Part shown: positions 1 to 5,338 of the stretch, piece by piece
Position numbering within the stretch: position 1 is the stretch's first letter
How the letters are laid out: each line of letters begins with the position of its first letter
Source of the DNA: Veillonella absiana
GTDB lineage: Bacteria; Bacillota; Negativicutes; Veillonellales; Veillonellaceae
DNA: 11,396 bases
Direction: 5' to 3' (one strand)
Assembly (NCBI RefSeq): GCF_032970905.1
Contig: NZ_JAWJZA010000029.1
Made by a program: the position numbers and the translations under genes
Notes under the pieces: model-generated
Database searches by the model: none
Told to the model about the DNA's origin: nothing
Seen by the model: the letters and a program-made list of their open reading frames with translations, nothing else

Positions 1-116
1 TTTTGCTTTTTCGTTAGGTGTGTACTGTGTTCGTTTCATAGTGCCTCCGTTTGATTAAATATTACATTCAACCTAACTTAAAAAGCAACTTTTAGTGGTC
101 TAAATTCTTGGGTCCA
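1..116 (-). mobile_element. Left end of an IS3-family insertion sequence (terminal repeat plus start of orfA)
   Basis: Read on the minus strand, the element begins at 116 with TGGACCCAAGAATTTAGACC, an IS3-like terminus starting with TG. About 70 bases further in is a GGAGG ribosome binding site (rc of 44-48) and an ATG at 39-37. The first 13 codons, MKRTQYTPNEKAK, run off the window edge and match the N-terminus style of IS3-family OrfA, the helix-turn-helix subunit that is normally fused to the OrfB integrase by -1 frameshifting. The other end, the DDE catalytic part and any 3-4 bp target duplication lie outside the window. The boundary at 116 is supported because the nitroreductase frame becomes recognisable from 117/118 onward. 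Family assignment is fairly sure; the exact IS name is not. Confidence 0.75.
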
Positions 117-702
117 TTATAAAGCGATACAAACACGTCATAGTACACGAAAGTTTAAAACTGATTCTGTAGAGAAAAACAAATTAGAATACATCATTGA
201 AGCGGGTCGTATGGCACCGTCTGGCGGGAATACGCAGTTAACTCATTTTGTAGTTATCACGAATCCAGGGGTGTTGGCTAAGCTCATTACGTTGGTTCAA
301 GAAGAGTATGGAAAAATGGAAATCACCGAAAATATGTTGCCTTATATGGTAAACATTATTAAAGCAGCCGCGGCAGGGACCTTTGTGTTCAATTACAATG
401 CGCCAGCCTTGGTGATTTTGACTAGCCCTAGAACGTATGGTAATAATTTTGCAGACAGTGCTTGTGCTATGCAGAATATGATGCTTGCTGCTAATGAATT
501 AAATTTAGGCAGTTGCTGGGTTAATCAGTTGCGGTGGCTCCACGATAATCCTGTGGTTATGGATTTCTTAGCCACATTAGGTATCAGCCAGGATGAAATG
601 GTTTGTGCTAGTTTGGTCGTTGGTTATGCGAATTTACCTAATGGTTTGCCAATCCGTAAGGTGAATGAACCAAAAGGGTATAAGGTTACTTTCATCGATT
701 AA
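117..702 (+). pseudogene. Nitroreductase family protein, 5' end removed by IS insertion
   Basis: An FMN-dependent nitroreductase-fold oxidoreductase, a family of soluble flavoenzymes that reduce nitro groups, quinones or related electrophiles with NAD(P)H. The readable protein begins immediately after the IS edge with YKAIQTRHSTRKFK, the N-terminal phosphate-binding RHSTRKF segment of the family. It continues with GRMAPSGGNTQ and, towards the C-terminus, a GSCWVNQ segment, ending at TAA in 700-702. About 195 codons are present, so only the first few residues and the start codon are missing. The only in-frame ATG is at 211, downstream of the flavin-binding RHSTRKF segment, so initiation there would give a 163-residue product lacking part of the FMN site. 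There is no in-frame start in the adjoining IS sequence before a stop at 79-81. The gene is therefore probably inactive. Confidence 0.88.
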
Positions 703-723
703 TTGATTTCATAGATTAATTCG
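690..723. repeat. Two 17-bp direct repeats across the nitroreductase stop
   Basis: TTTCATCGATTAATT at 690-704 is followed 17 bp later by TTTCATAGATTAATT at 707-721, with one mismatch in 15. The first copy contains the last codons and stop of the nitroreductase gene, so this looks like a small tandem duplication at the gene end. No function is apparent. Confidence 0.6.
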
Positions 724-749
724 TTTTAACGGTTACATTGGATTATTAG

Positions 750-933
750 TTCCCTCACAACCATCCAGAAATAGCTGTTGAAATCCATAACGGCAGATTG
801 TTCATGGGGGACAACGCAAGTCTATAGGGATGTATGGGTTTTTCCAAGAAGTAAATGGTAATTACTATAGCTTGCCCCAGGTGTGTGCATATTAGTTGAT
901 TTAGAAGCTCACTATTCAGAACTAGTGAAATAG
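750..933 (+). pseudogene. Decayed reading frame, unrecognised protein
   Basis: The space between the nitroreductase and DUF554 genes contains protein-like sequence broken over three frames. 750-827 reads FPHNHPEIAVEIHNGRLFMG and a few more residues to a TAG. 821-895 reads SIGMYGFFQEVNGNYYSLPQ before another TAG. 883-933 reads VCILVDLEAHYSELVK before a third. The pieces follow one another in order and have natural amino-acid composition, which suggests the tail of a lost gene with at least two indels. There is no start codon or ribosome binding site. I do not recognise the family. The remaining bases of this 276-base gap hold the promoter of the next gene. Confidence 0.45.
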
Positions 934-944
934 AACAGTAGAAA

Positions 945-953
945 TGGTATTAT
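945..953 (+). promoter_or_regulatory. Extended -10 promoter candidate for the DUF554-MFS unit
   Basis: TGG directly followed by TATTAT (948-953) forms an extended -10 element 26 bases before the DUF554 start. No good -35 hexamer lies 16-18 bp upstream, which is tolerated by extended -10 promoters. The same TGGTA core occurs upstream of the Spx-family gene at 3236-3244. A GAAAGGGG ribosome binding site follows at 965-972. Confidence 0.4.
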
Positions 954-978
954 ATAAAGAAATAGAAAGGGGTATGTT

Positions 979-1705
979 ATGCCAGGGTTAGGAACGGTCC
1001 TAAATGTAGTGCTCATTATTTTGGGCAATATCATTGGTCTCTTGTTTCGCCAAGAAATGAAGGAGAGCCTCAAGTCCACCCTTATGGTGGTGTGCGGCCT
1101 CATTATTATTTTCATCGGCCTCGGAGGGACGATCCAAAAGATGTTTTATCTCCTCGATGGGGCTCTACAGATGCATGATTCGATGATGCTCATTATCAGT
1201 CTCGTCATGGGTTCAGTCCTTGGAGAATGGATTGATTTACATAGCAAAATAGCCCACTTTGGTGAGTGGCTTAAGGTAAAGACGGGGAAACAGCGAGGAT
1301 AGTGAGTTTACGAATGCTTTTATTACTGCATCCTTAACATTTACTATCGGTGCCATGGGAGTTATCGGCGCTATTGAGGATGGTATTAGAGGCAATTACA
1401 CCATCCTCCTTGTAAAAGGCGTCATTGACGGCATAATCGTTATGGTTATGTGTTCGTTTATGGGGCGAGGGGCGATGTTTTCCTTTATTCCCGTTGGTGT
1501 TGTGCAGATTATCATCACCATACTCGCCTATGTGTCAGAGCCCTTCATCACGAAGGCAGCGATGAATAATTTGTCTTACGTAGGGTCTATTTTGATTTTT
1601 TGCGTAGGTTTGAACCTGCTTTGGCCTGACAAGATACGCGTAGCTAATCTACTGCCTGCTATTTTTATTGCTATGGCATTGTCCTATGTGCCGTGGATAC
1701 CATAA
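979..1705 (+). pseudogene. DUF554 family membrane protein (YqgA-like), broken by a +1 frameshift
   Basis: An integral membrane protein of the DUF554/YqgA family, whose transported substrate is not established. The first part (979-1302, 107 aa) begins with the family-typical PGLGTVLNVVLIILGNIIG helix and includes a GSVLGEWIDLHSK segment. The second part lies in the next frame. It is recognisable from about 1289 (NSEDSEFTNAFITASLTFTI, then GAMGVIGAIEDG) and ends at 1705 after further hydrophobic helices and a LLPAIFIAMALSYVP tail. Together they make about 242 residues, the normal family length. The frame changes in GGGGAAA at 1284-1290, where removing one base restores a continuous protein. The start follows GAAAGGGG. 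Either this is a genuine inactivating indel in a homopolymer or a sequencing error. The MFS gene follows after 30 bases and is probably co-transcribed. Confidence 0.88.
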
Positions 1706-1735
1706 TATTTTGTGTTGTTGGAAAAGGAGCCTACT

Positions 1736-3166
1736 ATGACAGAGTCTACCGTGAACGAACCAAGTATTAACGAACCAAGTATTAACGAACCGAGTACTAA
1801 TAAATTGGGCACTACTATGAATAGCGGAGTGTTAGGTCATCTGCCTTTTGGTGTATGGCATGTTAAATTTCTCCTTATCATGGCGGTAGCCTGGGCCTTT
1901 GACGCGATGGACACGGGTATTATTGCCTTCGTATTGCCGAAATTGATGAAAGTATGGTCATTGTCGCCAGGGCAAATCGGTATAATTGGCAGTATGGGCC
2001 TCGTTGGTATGGCCATTGGCGCTGTATTAGCAGGGACTTTAGCGGATAAGTTTGGTCGCAAACGAGTTATGATCGGCATGATGGTGGTGTACGGTTTGGC
2101 TAGCCTTGGTTGTGCTGAATCTACTAGTTTTGAAATGTTGCTATTGTTCCGCATTATCGTTGGATTCGGTTTAGGTGGTCAATTGCCTGTAGCCGTTACA
2201 TTAATTAGCGAATACGCGCCTATATCGCACCGAGGACGGATGATTGTATGGGTAGAAAGCTCTTGGGCGGTTGGTTGGCTGGTGGCGGCTATTATGGCCT
2301 ATTTCGTCATTCCTGATTATGGTTGGGAACCAGCCTTTTACGTAGGTGCTCTTCCTGTGTTGTGGGCCATCGTTGTAGCCTTTACCATTCCTGAATCTGC
2401 TCAGTATTTAGAAAAGCAAGGCAATTATGACGCAGCCCGTAACATTGTCGGGCATATTGTACATGACGCTGGCACCGCTGGTACAGTGGCTGTAGAGGCG
2501 GCAAAATCAGCTGTAGTGGCTATTAACTCAGATGCCAGTGATACCACGAAATCAGTTAAAGCGTTCACAGTGGCTACGTTGTTTTCTAAACCGTATTTAC
2601 AACGGACCCTCTGTTTATGGATTGTTTGGTTTGGTCTTGTATTTTCCTACTATGGCATTTTCATGTGGTTACCTACTTTGCTCGTTAAATCTGGACACAC
2701 TATGATTCAGTCCTTCTCTTTTGTATTGTGGATGACTATAGCGCAAATTCCTGGTTACGCTGTTGCAGCCTATTTGATTGATTGCATTGGTCGCAAGAAA
2801 ACATTGAGTTCTTTTTTGTTATTATGCGCTGTGTCGGCCTATTTCTTTGGTCACGCTACGTCCAGCACAGAAATCCTTGTGTACGGTTGCGCTATGTCCT
2901 TCTTTAACCTTGGTGCGTGGGGCTGTATTTACACATACACGCCAGAAATGTACCCTACAGAAGGGCGCGCTACAGGTAGTGGTTGGGCAGCCGCTTGCGG
3001 TCGCTGTGGCGGTATCGTTGCCCCTCTTGTGGTGGGGGCGCTCTTTACAGGACCTGACCAATTTGCCCTTATTTTCGGTATCTTCACCGGTGTTCTCGTT
3101 ATTATTTCCCTAACATTGTGGTTCTTAGGTGTAGAAACGATGAACAAGGAATTAGATTATATTTAG
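1736..3166 (+). CDS. MFS transporter, NiaP / organic-acid symporter type
   Basis: A 476-residue major facilitator superfamily carrier of the cytoplasmic membrane, expected to have 12 helices. After a hydrophilic N-tail of about 40 residues come FDAMDTG in helix 1, the loop 2-3 signature LADKFGRKRV (about 103-112), RIIVGFGLGGQLPV and the YAPISHRGR loop, then PESAQYL at the end of the N-half. The central loop is rich in Ala and Val. The C-half carries the second-repeat motif DCIGRKK and PEMYPTEGRATG near the end. These features fit the NiaP (nicotinate/nicotinamide or other small organic acid) and aromatic-acid:proton symporter groups; the substrate cannot be read from sequence. The start at 1736 is chosen because AAGGAG at 1724-1729 sits six bases upstream. 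An earlier in-frame TTG at 1712 would place that ribosome binding site inside the gene. Helix spacing and length look intact. Confidence 0.9.
   Translation: MTESTVNEPSINEPSINEPSTNKLGTTMNSGVLGHLPFGVWHVKFLLIMAVAWAFDAMDTGIIAFVLPKLMKVWSLSPGQIGIIGSMGLVGMAIGAVLAGTLADKFGRKRVMIGMMVVYGLASLGCAESTSFEMLLLFRIIVGFGLGGQLPVAVTLISEYAPISHRGRMIVWVESSWAVGWLVAAIMAYFVIPDYGWEPAFYVGALPVLWAIVVAFTIPESAQYLEKQGNYDAARNIVGHIVHDAGTAGTVAVEAAKSAVVAINSDASDTTKSVKAFTVATLFSKPYLQRTLCLWIVWFGLVFSYYGIFMWLPTLLVKSGHTMIQSFSFVLWMTIAQIPGYAVAAYLIDCIGRKKTLSSFLLLCAVSAYFFGHATSSTEILVYGCAMSFFNLGAWGCIYTYTPEMYPTEGRATGSGWAAACGRCGGIVAPLVVGALFTGPDQFALIFGIFTGVLVIISLTLWFLGVETMNKELDYI
1754..1798 (+). repeat. Three 15-bp tandem repeats in the MFS N-terminal tail
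   Basis: Units start at 1754, 1769 and 1784. The first two are identical (AACGAACCAAGTATT) and the third differs at two bases. They encode NEPSI-NEPSI-NEPST in the cytoplasmic tail before helix 1. The unit length is a multiple of three, so slippage changes tail length without breaking the frame. Confidence 0.9.
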
Positions 3167-3193
3167 TAGTGCCCTTTGGGGCGGCTAAATGTT

Positions 3194-3244
3194 CTATGGT
3201 TCAATTAACGCTCTGTGGTGTAATCAAACGTGCTATGGTACAAT
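3194..3244 (+). promoter_or_regulatory. Triplicated extended -10 element upstream of the Spx-family gene
   Basis: Three related segments, CTATGGTTCAAT (3194-3205), CTGTGGTGTAAT (3213-3224) and CTATGGTACAAT (3233-3244), lie 19 and 20 bp apart. Each has the layout TG-G-TnnAAT of an extended -10 box. The last, TGG TACAAT at 3236-3244, is the best match, and a start near 3251 would leave a short leader carrying the GAAAGGA site at 3255-3261. No convincing -35 hexamer is visible. The repeats could instead be operator half-sites, or copies left by slippage. Confidence 0.45.
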
Positions 3245-3267
3245 CATATTTTTTGAAAGGAAATTTC

Positions 3268-3627
3268 ATGTTATACGTAACATATCCTAAATGTACAACT
3301 TGTCAAAAGGCTAAAAAATTCTTAGACGCTCACAATATTTCTTATACTGAAAGAAATATTAAAGAAGAGAATCCAACAGCAGCGGAAATCGCTAGTTGGT
3401 ATCCAAAAAGTGACAAGAAAATCGAACGATTCTTTAACACCTCTGGTTTGGTGTATCGTGCAGAAAATTTGAAAGATAAATTACCAACCATGAGTGAAGA
3501 AGAAAAAGTAGCTATGTTAGCTACAAATGGTATGCTTGTAAAACGACCTATTCTAGTGCTAGATCACAAAGTACTAGTAGGCTTTAAAGAAGCAGAGTGG
3601 AAAGAAGCACTAGGTATTGCTGAATAA
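3268..3627 (+). CDS. Spx/ArsC-family (arsenate reductase-like) protein
   Basis: A 119-residue cytoplasmic protein of the ArsC/Spx/MgsR thioredoxin-like family. It starts MLYVTYPKCTTCQKAKKFLD, with the redox CxxC pair (Cys at about residues 9 and 12) at the start of helix 1. It then has the family's YTERNIKEENPT strand and linker, and MLVKRPILV with the conserved cis-Pro region (LxKRPI) before the C-terminal GFKEAEWKEAL helix. Family members are either glutaredoxin/thioredoxin-linked arsenate reductases or redox regulators that bind the RNA polymerase alpha subunit. The CxxC and KRPI features alone do not separate these. The common annotation in such genomes is 'Spx/MgsR family' or 'arsenate reductase family'. 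The start follows GAAAGGA with a normal spacer; an open frame extends upstream to 3118 but lies inside the MFS gene and lacks a site. Confidence 0.9.
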   Translation: MLYVTYPKCTTCQKAKKFLDAHNISYTERNIKEENPTAAEIASWYPKSDKKIERFFNTSGLVYRAENLKDKLPTMSEEEKVAMLATNGMLVKRPILVLDHKVLVGFKEAEWKEALGIAE

Positions 3628-3638
3628 TTAAGTATATA

Positions 3639-3758
3639 GTTTCAACGGATGAAGATGTTATGCGAGCTTTAAGGCTTAAAGCTAAAACACAAGACGATTT
3701 GATTGAAGCGGTTAAAGCAAGACTTGGTGGAGGTTGTGATGGAGGCTATGGTTCTTAG
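3639..3758 (+). pseudogene. Short unrecognised coding remnant after the Spx-family gene
   Basis: The frame from about 3639 to a TAG at 3756-3758 reads IVSTDEDVMRALRLKAKTQD and continues DLIEAVKARL, a plausible amphipathic helical protein piece. An internal ATG sits at 3660 without a good ribosome binding site. It overlaps the next fragment in another frame. It may be the tail of a chromosomal gene cut by prophage rearrangement or a small phage protein. I do not recognise it. The chromosome/prophage border probably lies within or next to it. Confidence 0.35.
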
Positions 3759-3888
3759 GTATCGTTATGTTATGCTGCTATCTATGAAGGACATTGCAAG
3801 GAAGATGCATTATACCCTTCGGTGGACGCAGATGATTCATGTTAAGGCGCTTACTCATTTTGAAACACTTCACCCCACTTCACCCTAG
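3703..3888 (+). pseudogene. C-terminal fragment of a DUF1492/ArpU-like phage sigma-type regulator
   Basis: The readable part (about 60 residues from a TTG at 3703) contains MVLRYRYVMLLSMKDIARKM followed by HYTLRWTQMIHVKALTHFE. This is the sigma-70 region-4-like helix-turn-helix that ends phage late-gene regulators of the DUF1492/ArpU type. Family members are usually about 130-160 residues and sit just upstream of the HNH/terminase block, exactly as here. The N-terminal coiled region is missing: an in-frame TGA lies at 3700-3702 and no ribosome binding site precedes 3703. It is therefore probably a remnant. Its last codons (TLHPTSP, stop at 3886-3888) are written by the 10-bp repeat described separately. 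Confidence 0.6.
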
Positions 3889-3923
3889 TTCATACGACTT
3901 CACCCCACTTCATCTAGAGTTCG
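3867..3923 (+). repeat. TTCA array with exact 10-bp phase (regulator tail / leader of HNH gene)
   Basis: TTCA begins at 3869, 3879, 3889, 3899 and 3909, five copies one helical turn apart, with TTCG at 3920. The 16-mer ACTTCACCCCACTTCA occurs perfectly at 3867-3882 and 3897-3912, 30 bp apart. The first two copies lie within the C-terminal codons of the regulator fragment and the rest are untranslated. Helically phased repeats beside a phage regulator and upstream of packaging genes could be an operator or a small-terminase (pac/cos-proximal) binding site. That role is inference. Confidence 0.6.
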
Positions 3924-3968
3924 CCCCCTAGGGTGTGATACGATTAAGCTGTAAGAATAGAAACTAAT

Positions 3969-4003
3969 AAAGCCTTCATAGGAGAAATCCTGTGAAGGCT
4001 TTT
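3969..4003 (+). terminator. Strong hairpin with GAAA tetraloop upstream of the HNH gene
   Basis: AAAGCCTTCATAGGA (3969-3983) pairs with TCCTGTGAAGGCTTT (3988-4002) around the loop GAAA at 3984-3987, giving 15 pairs including one G-U wobble. The T run is only four bases (4000-4003), so termination may be partial. A hairpin of this kind regularly precedes the HNH gene in related prophages. The rest of the 3889-4025 gap contains only the end of the TTCA array and the HNH ribosome binding site. Confidence 0.7.
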
Positions 4004-4025
4004 GTCATAGATAAAGGAGAAAGCG

Positions 4026-4379
4026 ATGCCGAGAAAACCAAGGAGATGCTGTGCGTATCCAGGGTGTCCGAAGTTGGCAGAAGAGAAGAGTACCTATTGT
4101 GCTGAACATAAGAAAGTTATGGATAAACAGTATCAGACCTATGAACGCCCTACAGATATTAATAAAAAGTACGGCAGAGCCTGGAAACGAATCCGTGACC
4201 GTTATGTTAAAGGCCATCCCTTATGTGAGATGTGTCTTAAACATGGTAAGGCAGTACCGGTGGAGGAAGTCCATCATATTGTGCCAATGTCGAAAGGCGG
4301 GACGCATAGCACGGATAACTTGATGTCCTTGTGCCAGTCTTGTCACACAAAGATTCATCTTGAGATGGGAGATAGATAA
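4026..4379 (+). CDS. Phage HNH endonuclease (packaging-associated)
   Basis: A 117-residue HNH nuclease of the small type encoded beside terminase genes, where family members assist terminase in cutting concatemeric phage DNA during packaging. It starts with a Cys-rich zinc knuckle (CC at 8-9, C14, C25, H28). It then has the YGRAWKRIRDRY helix, CEMC (67-70), and the HNH core EVHHIVP (81-87) with Asn98, and the second zinc pair and terminal His in CQSCHTKIH (103-111). All expected metal and catalytic positions (H83/H84, N98, H107) are present, so it looks intact. The start has a good AAAGGAGA site at 4014-4021. In intact relatives, terminase small and large subunits follow closely. Here a methyltransferase gene missing its 5' end follows after two bases. 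Confidence 0.92.
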   Translation: MPRKPRRCCAYPGCPKLAEEKSTYCAEHKKVMDKQYQTYERPTDINKKYGRAWKRIRDRYVKGHPLCEMCLKHGKAVPVEEVHHIVPMSKGGTHSTDNLMSLCQSCHTKIHLEMGDR

Positions 4380-4381
4380 GA

Positions 4382-5338
4382 ATGGTGCCAGGCGGGGCTA
4401 GTTTACGAGAGTTTGGTTTTATCAACCCTGTTATTATCGATAGTGATTATAACGTAATTGCTGGACACGGTAGAATTATGGCTGCCAAGGAAGAGGGGCT
4501 TAAAGAGGTGCCTTGTGTGTTGGTAGACTATTTGACGGAAAGTCAGAAAAAAGCCTATATCTTGTCGGATAACCGAATGGCTATGGATGCAGGGTGGGAT
4601 GAAGAACTTCTTCGTATTGAAATTGAGTCACTTCAAGGTGACGGTTTTGAGATAGGATTCACAGGCTTTGATGAAAATGAACTTGCCGATTTGTTTGGAA
4701 CAGATGATACATCGGATATAAAAGATGATGGCTATGATTTATCAGCAGCTCTTGAAAAGGCAACTTTTGTAGAAAAAGGTGATATCTGGACGGTAGGGCG
4801 ACATAGGCTTATGTGTGGTGATGCTACTGCAAGTGTTGATGTGTCCACTCTTATGGATGGAAAGAAAGCGAACCTAGTTATTACGGATCCGCCTTACAAT
4901 GTGGCTTTTGAAAGCTCTGATGGTCTTTCTATAAAAAATGATAAGATGACTACTGATAAATTTTATGAGTTTTTGCTCGCTGCTTTTAAAAATATGTCAA
5001 ACCATCTTGAAAGTGGTGGTGCTGCTTATATTTTTCATGCAGACACAGAAGGTTTGAATGTTAGACGAGCTTTTTTAGATGCAGGCTTTCGATTAAGTGG
5101 CTGCTGTATTTGGGTAAAAAATGCACTTGTGCTAGATACCTTTGGTGGCAGTGGCTCTACCTTGATGACCTGCGAGAAGATCAATCGTATTTGCTATATG
5201 ATGGAACTTGATGAAAAGTATGCCTCTGTAATCCTTCGTAGGTATGTAGAAGATACAGGGGATAGTGAGAATGTATTCGTTATTAGAAATGGAGAGAAGT
5301 CCACTTACTCAGACCTTGTAAAAGAGGTGGAAGAATAA
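4382..5338 (+). pseudogene. ParB-like domain plus N4/N6 DNA methyltransferase, internally deleted
   Basis: A phage adenine/cytosine-N4 modification methyltransferase with an N-terminal ParB/Srx-like nuclease domain. Visible ParB part: REFGFINPVIIDSDYNVIAG (9-28) with GHGR and LSDNRMA. Methyltransferase part: EKGDIWTVGRHRLMCGDA, the motif IV tetrapeptide DPPY (169-172) and the AdoMet-binding FGGSGST (254-260), an order typical of beta-class enzymes. Two defects are visible. First, the usual 20-25 residues before REFGF (family start: K/R..DL.PYENNPR..) are replaced by MVPGGAS. Second, WVKN at 244-247 runs directly into ALVLDTFGGSG, skipping the segment that normally holds the GRSDYQW..EP and HPTMKPV motifs, about 60-70 residues. 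The frame stays open (318 codons against about 400-415 expected). Loss of that block should abolish activity. It precedes the cytosine methyltransferase, with which it once formed a modification pair. Confidence 0.85.

Noticed and set aside
1281..1300. Programmed ribosomal frameshift in the DUF554 gene
   Set aside because: The run GGGGAAA would suit -1 slippage, but restoring the family sequence needs a +1 shift, and no stimulatory hairpin or regulatory stop context is evident.
1712..1735. Upstream TTG start for the MFS transporter
   Set aside because: It would encode the ribosome binding site AAGGAG inside the gene and has no site of its own; ATG 1736 is well placed.
2822..3147. Additional overlapping genes inside the 3' part of the MFS gene, on both strands
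   Set aside because: They are shadow frames in a well-conserved membrane protein gene, with no ribosome binding sites and unnatural composition.
3168..3184. Terminator after the MFS gene (GCCC-TTT-GGGGC)
   Set aside because: The stem is only four pairs with a three-base loop and no T run follows.
3867..3923. CRISPR array
   Set aside because: The repeats are 10 bp with no spacers of 25-40 bp and no cas genes nearby.
4005..4217. Minus-strand gene opposite the HNH gene
   Set aside because: It is antisense to a clear nuclease, has low-complexity hydrophobic residues forced by codon complement, and has no start signals.
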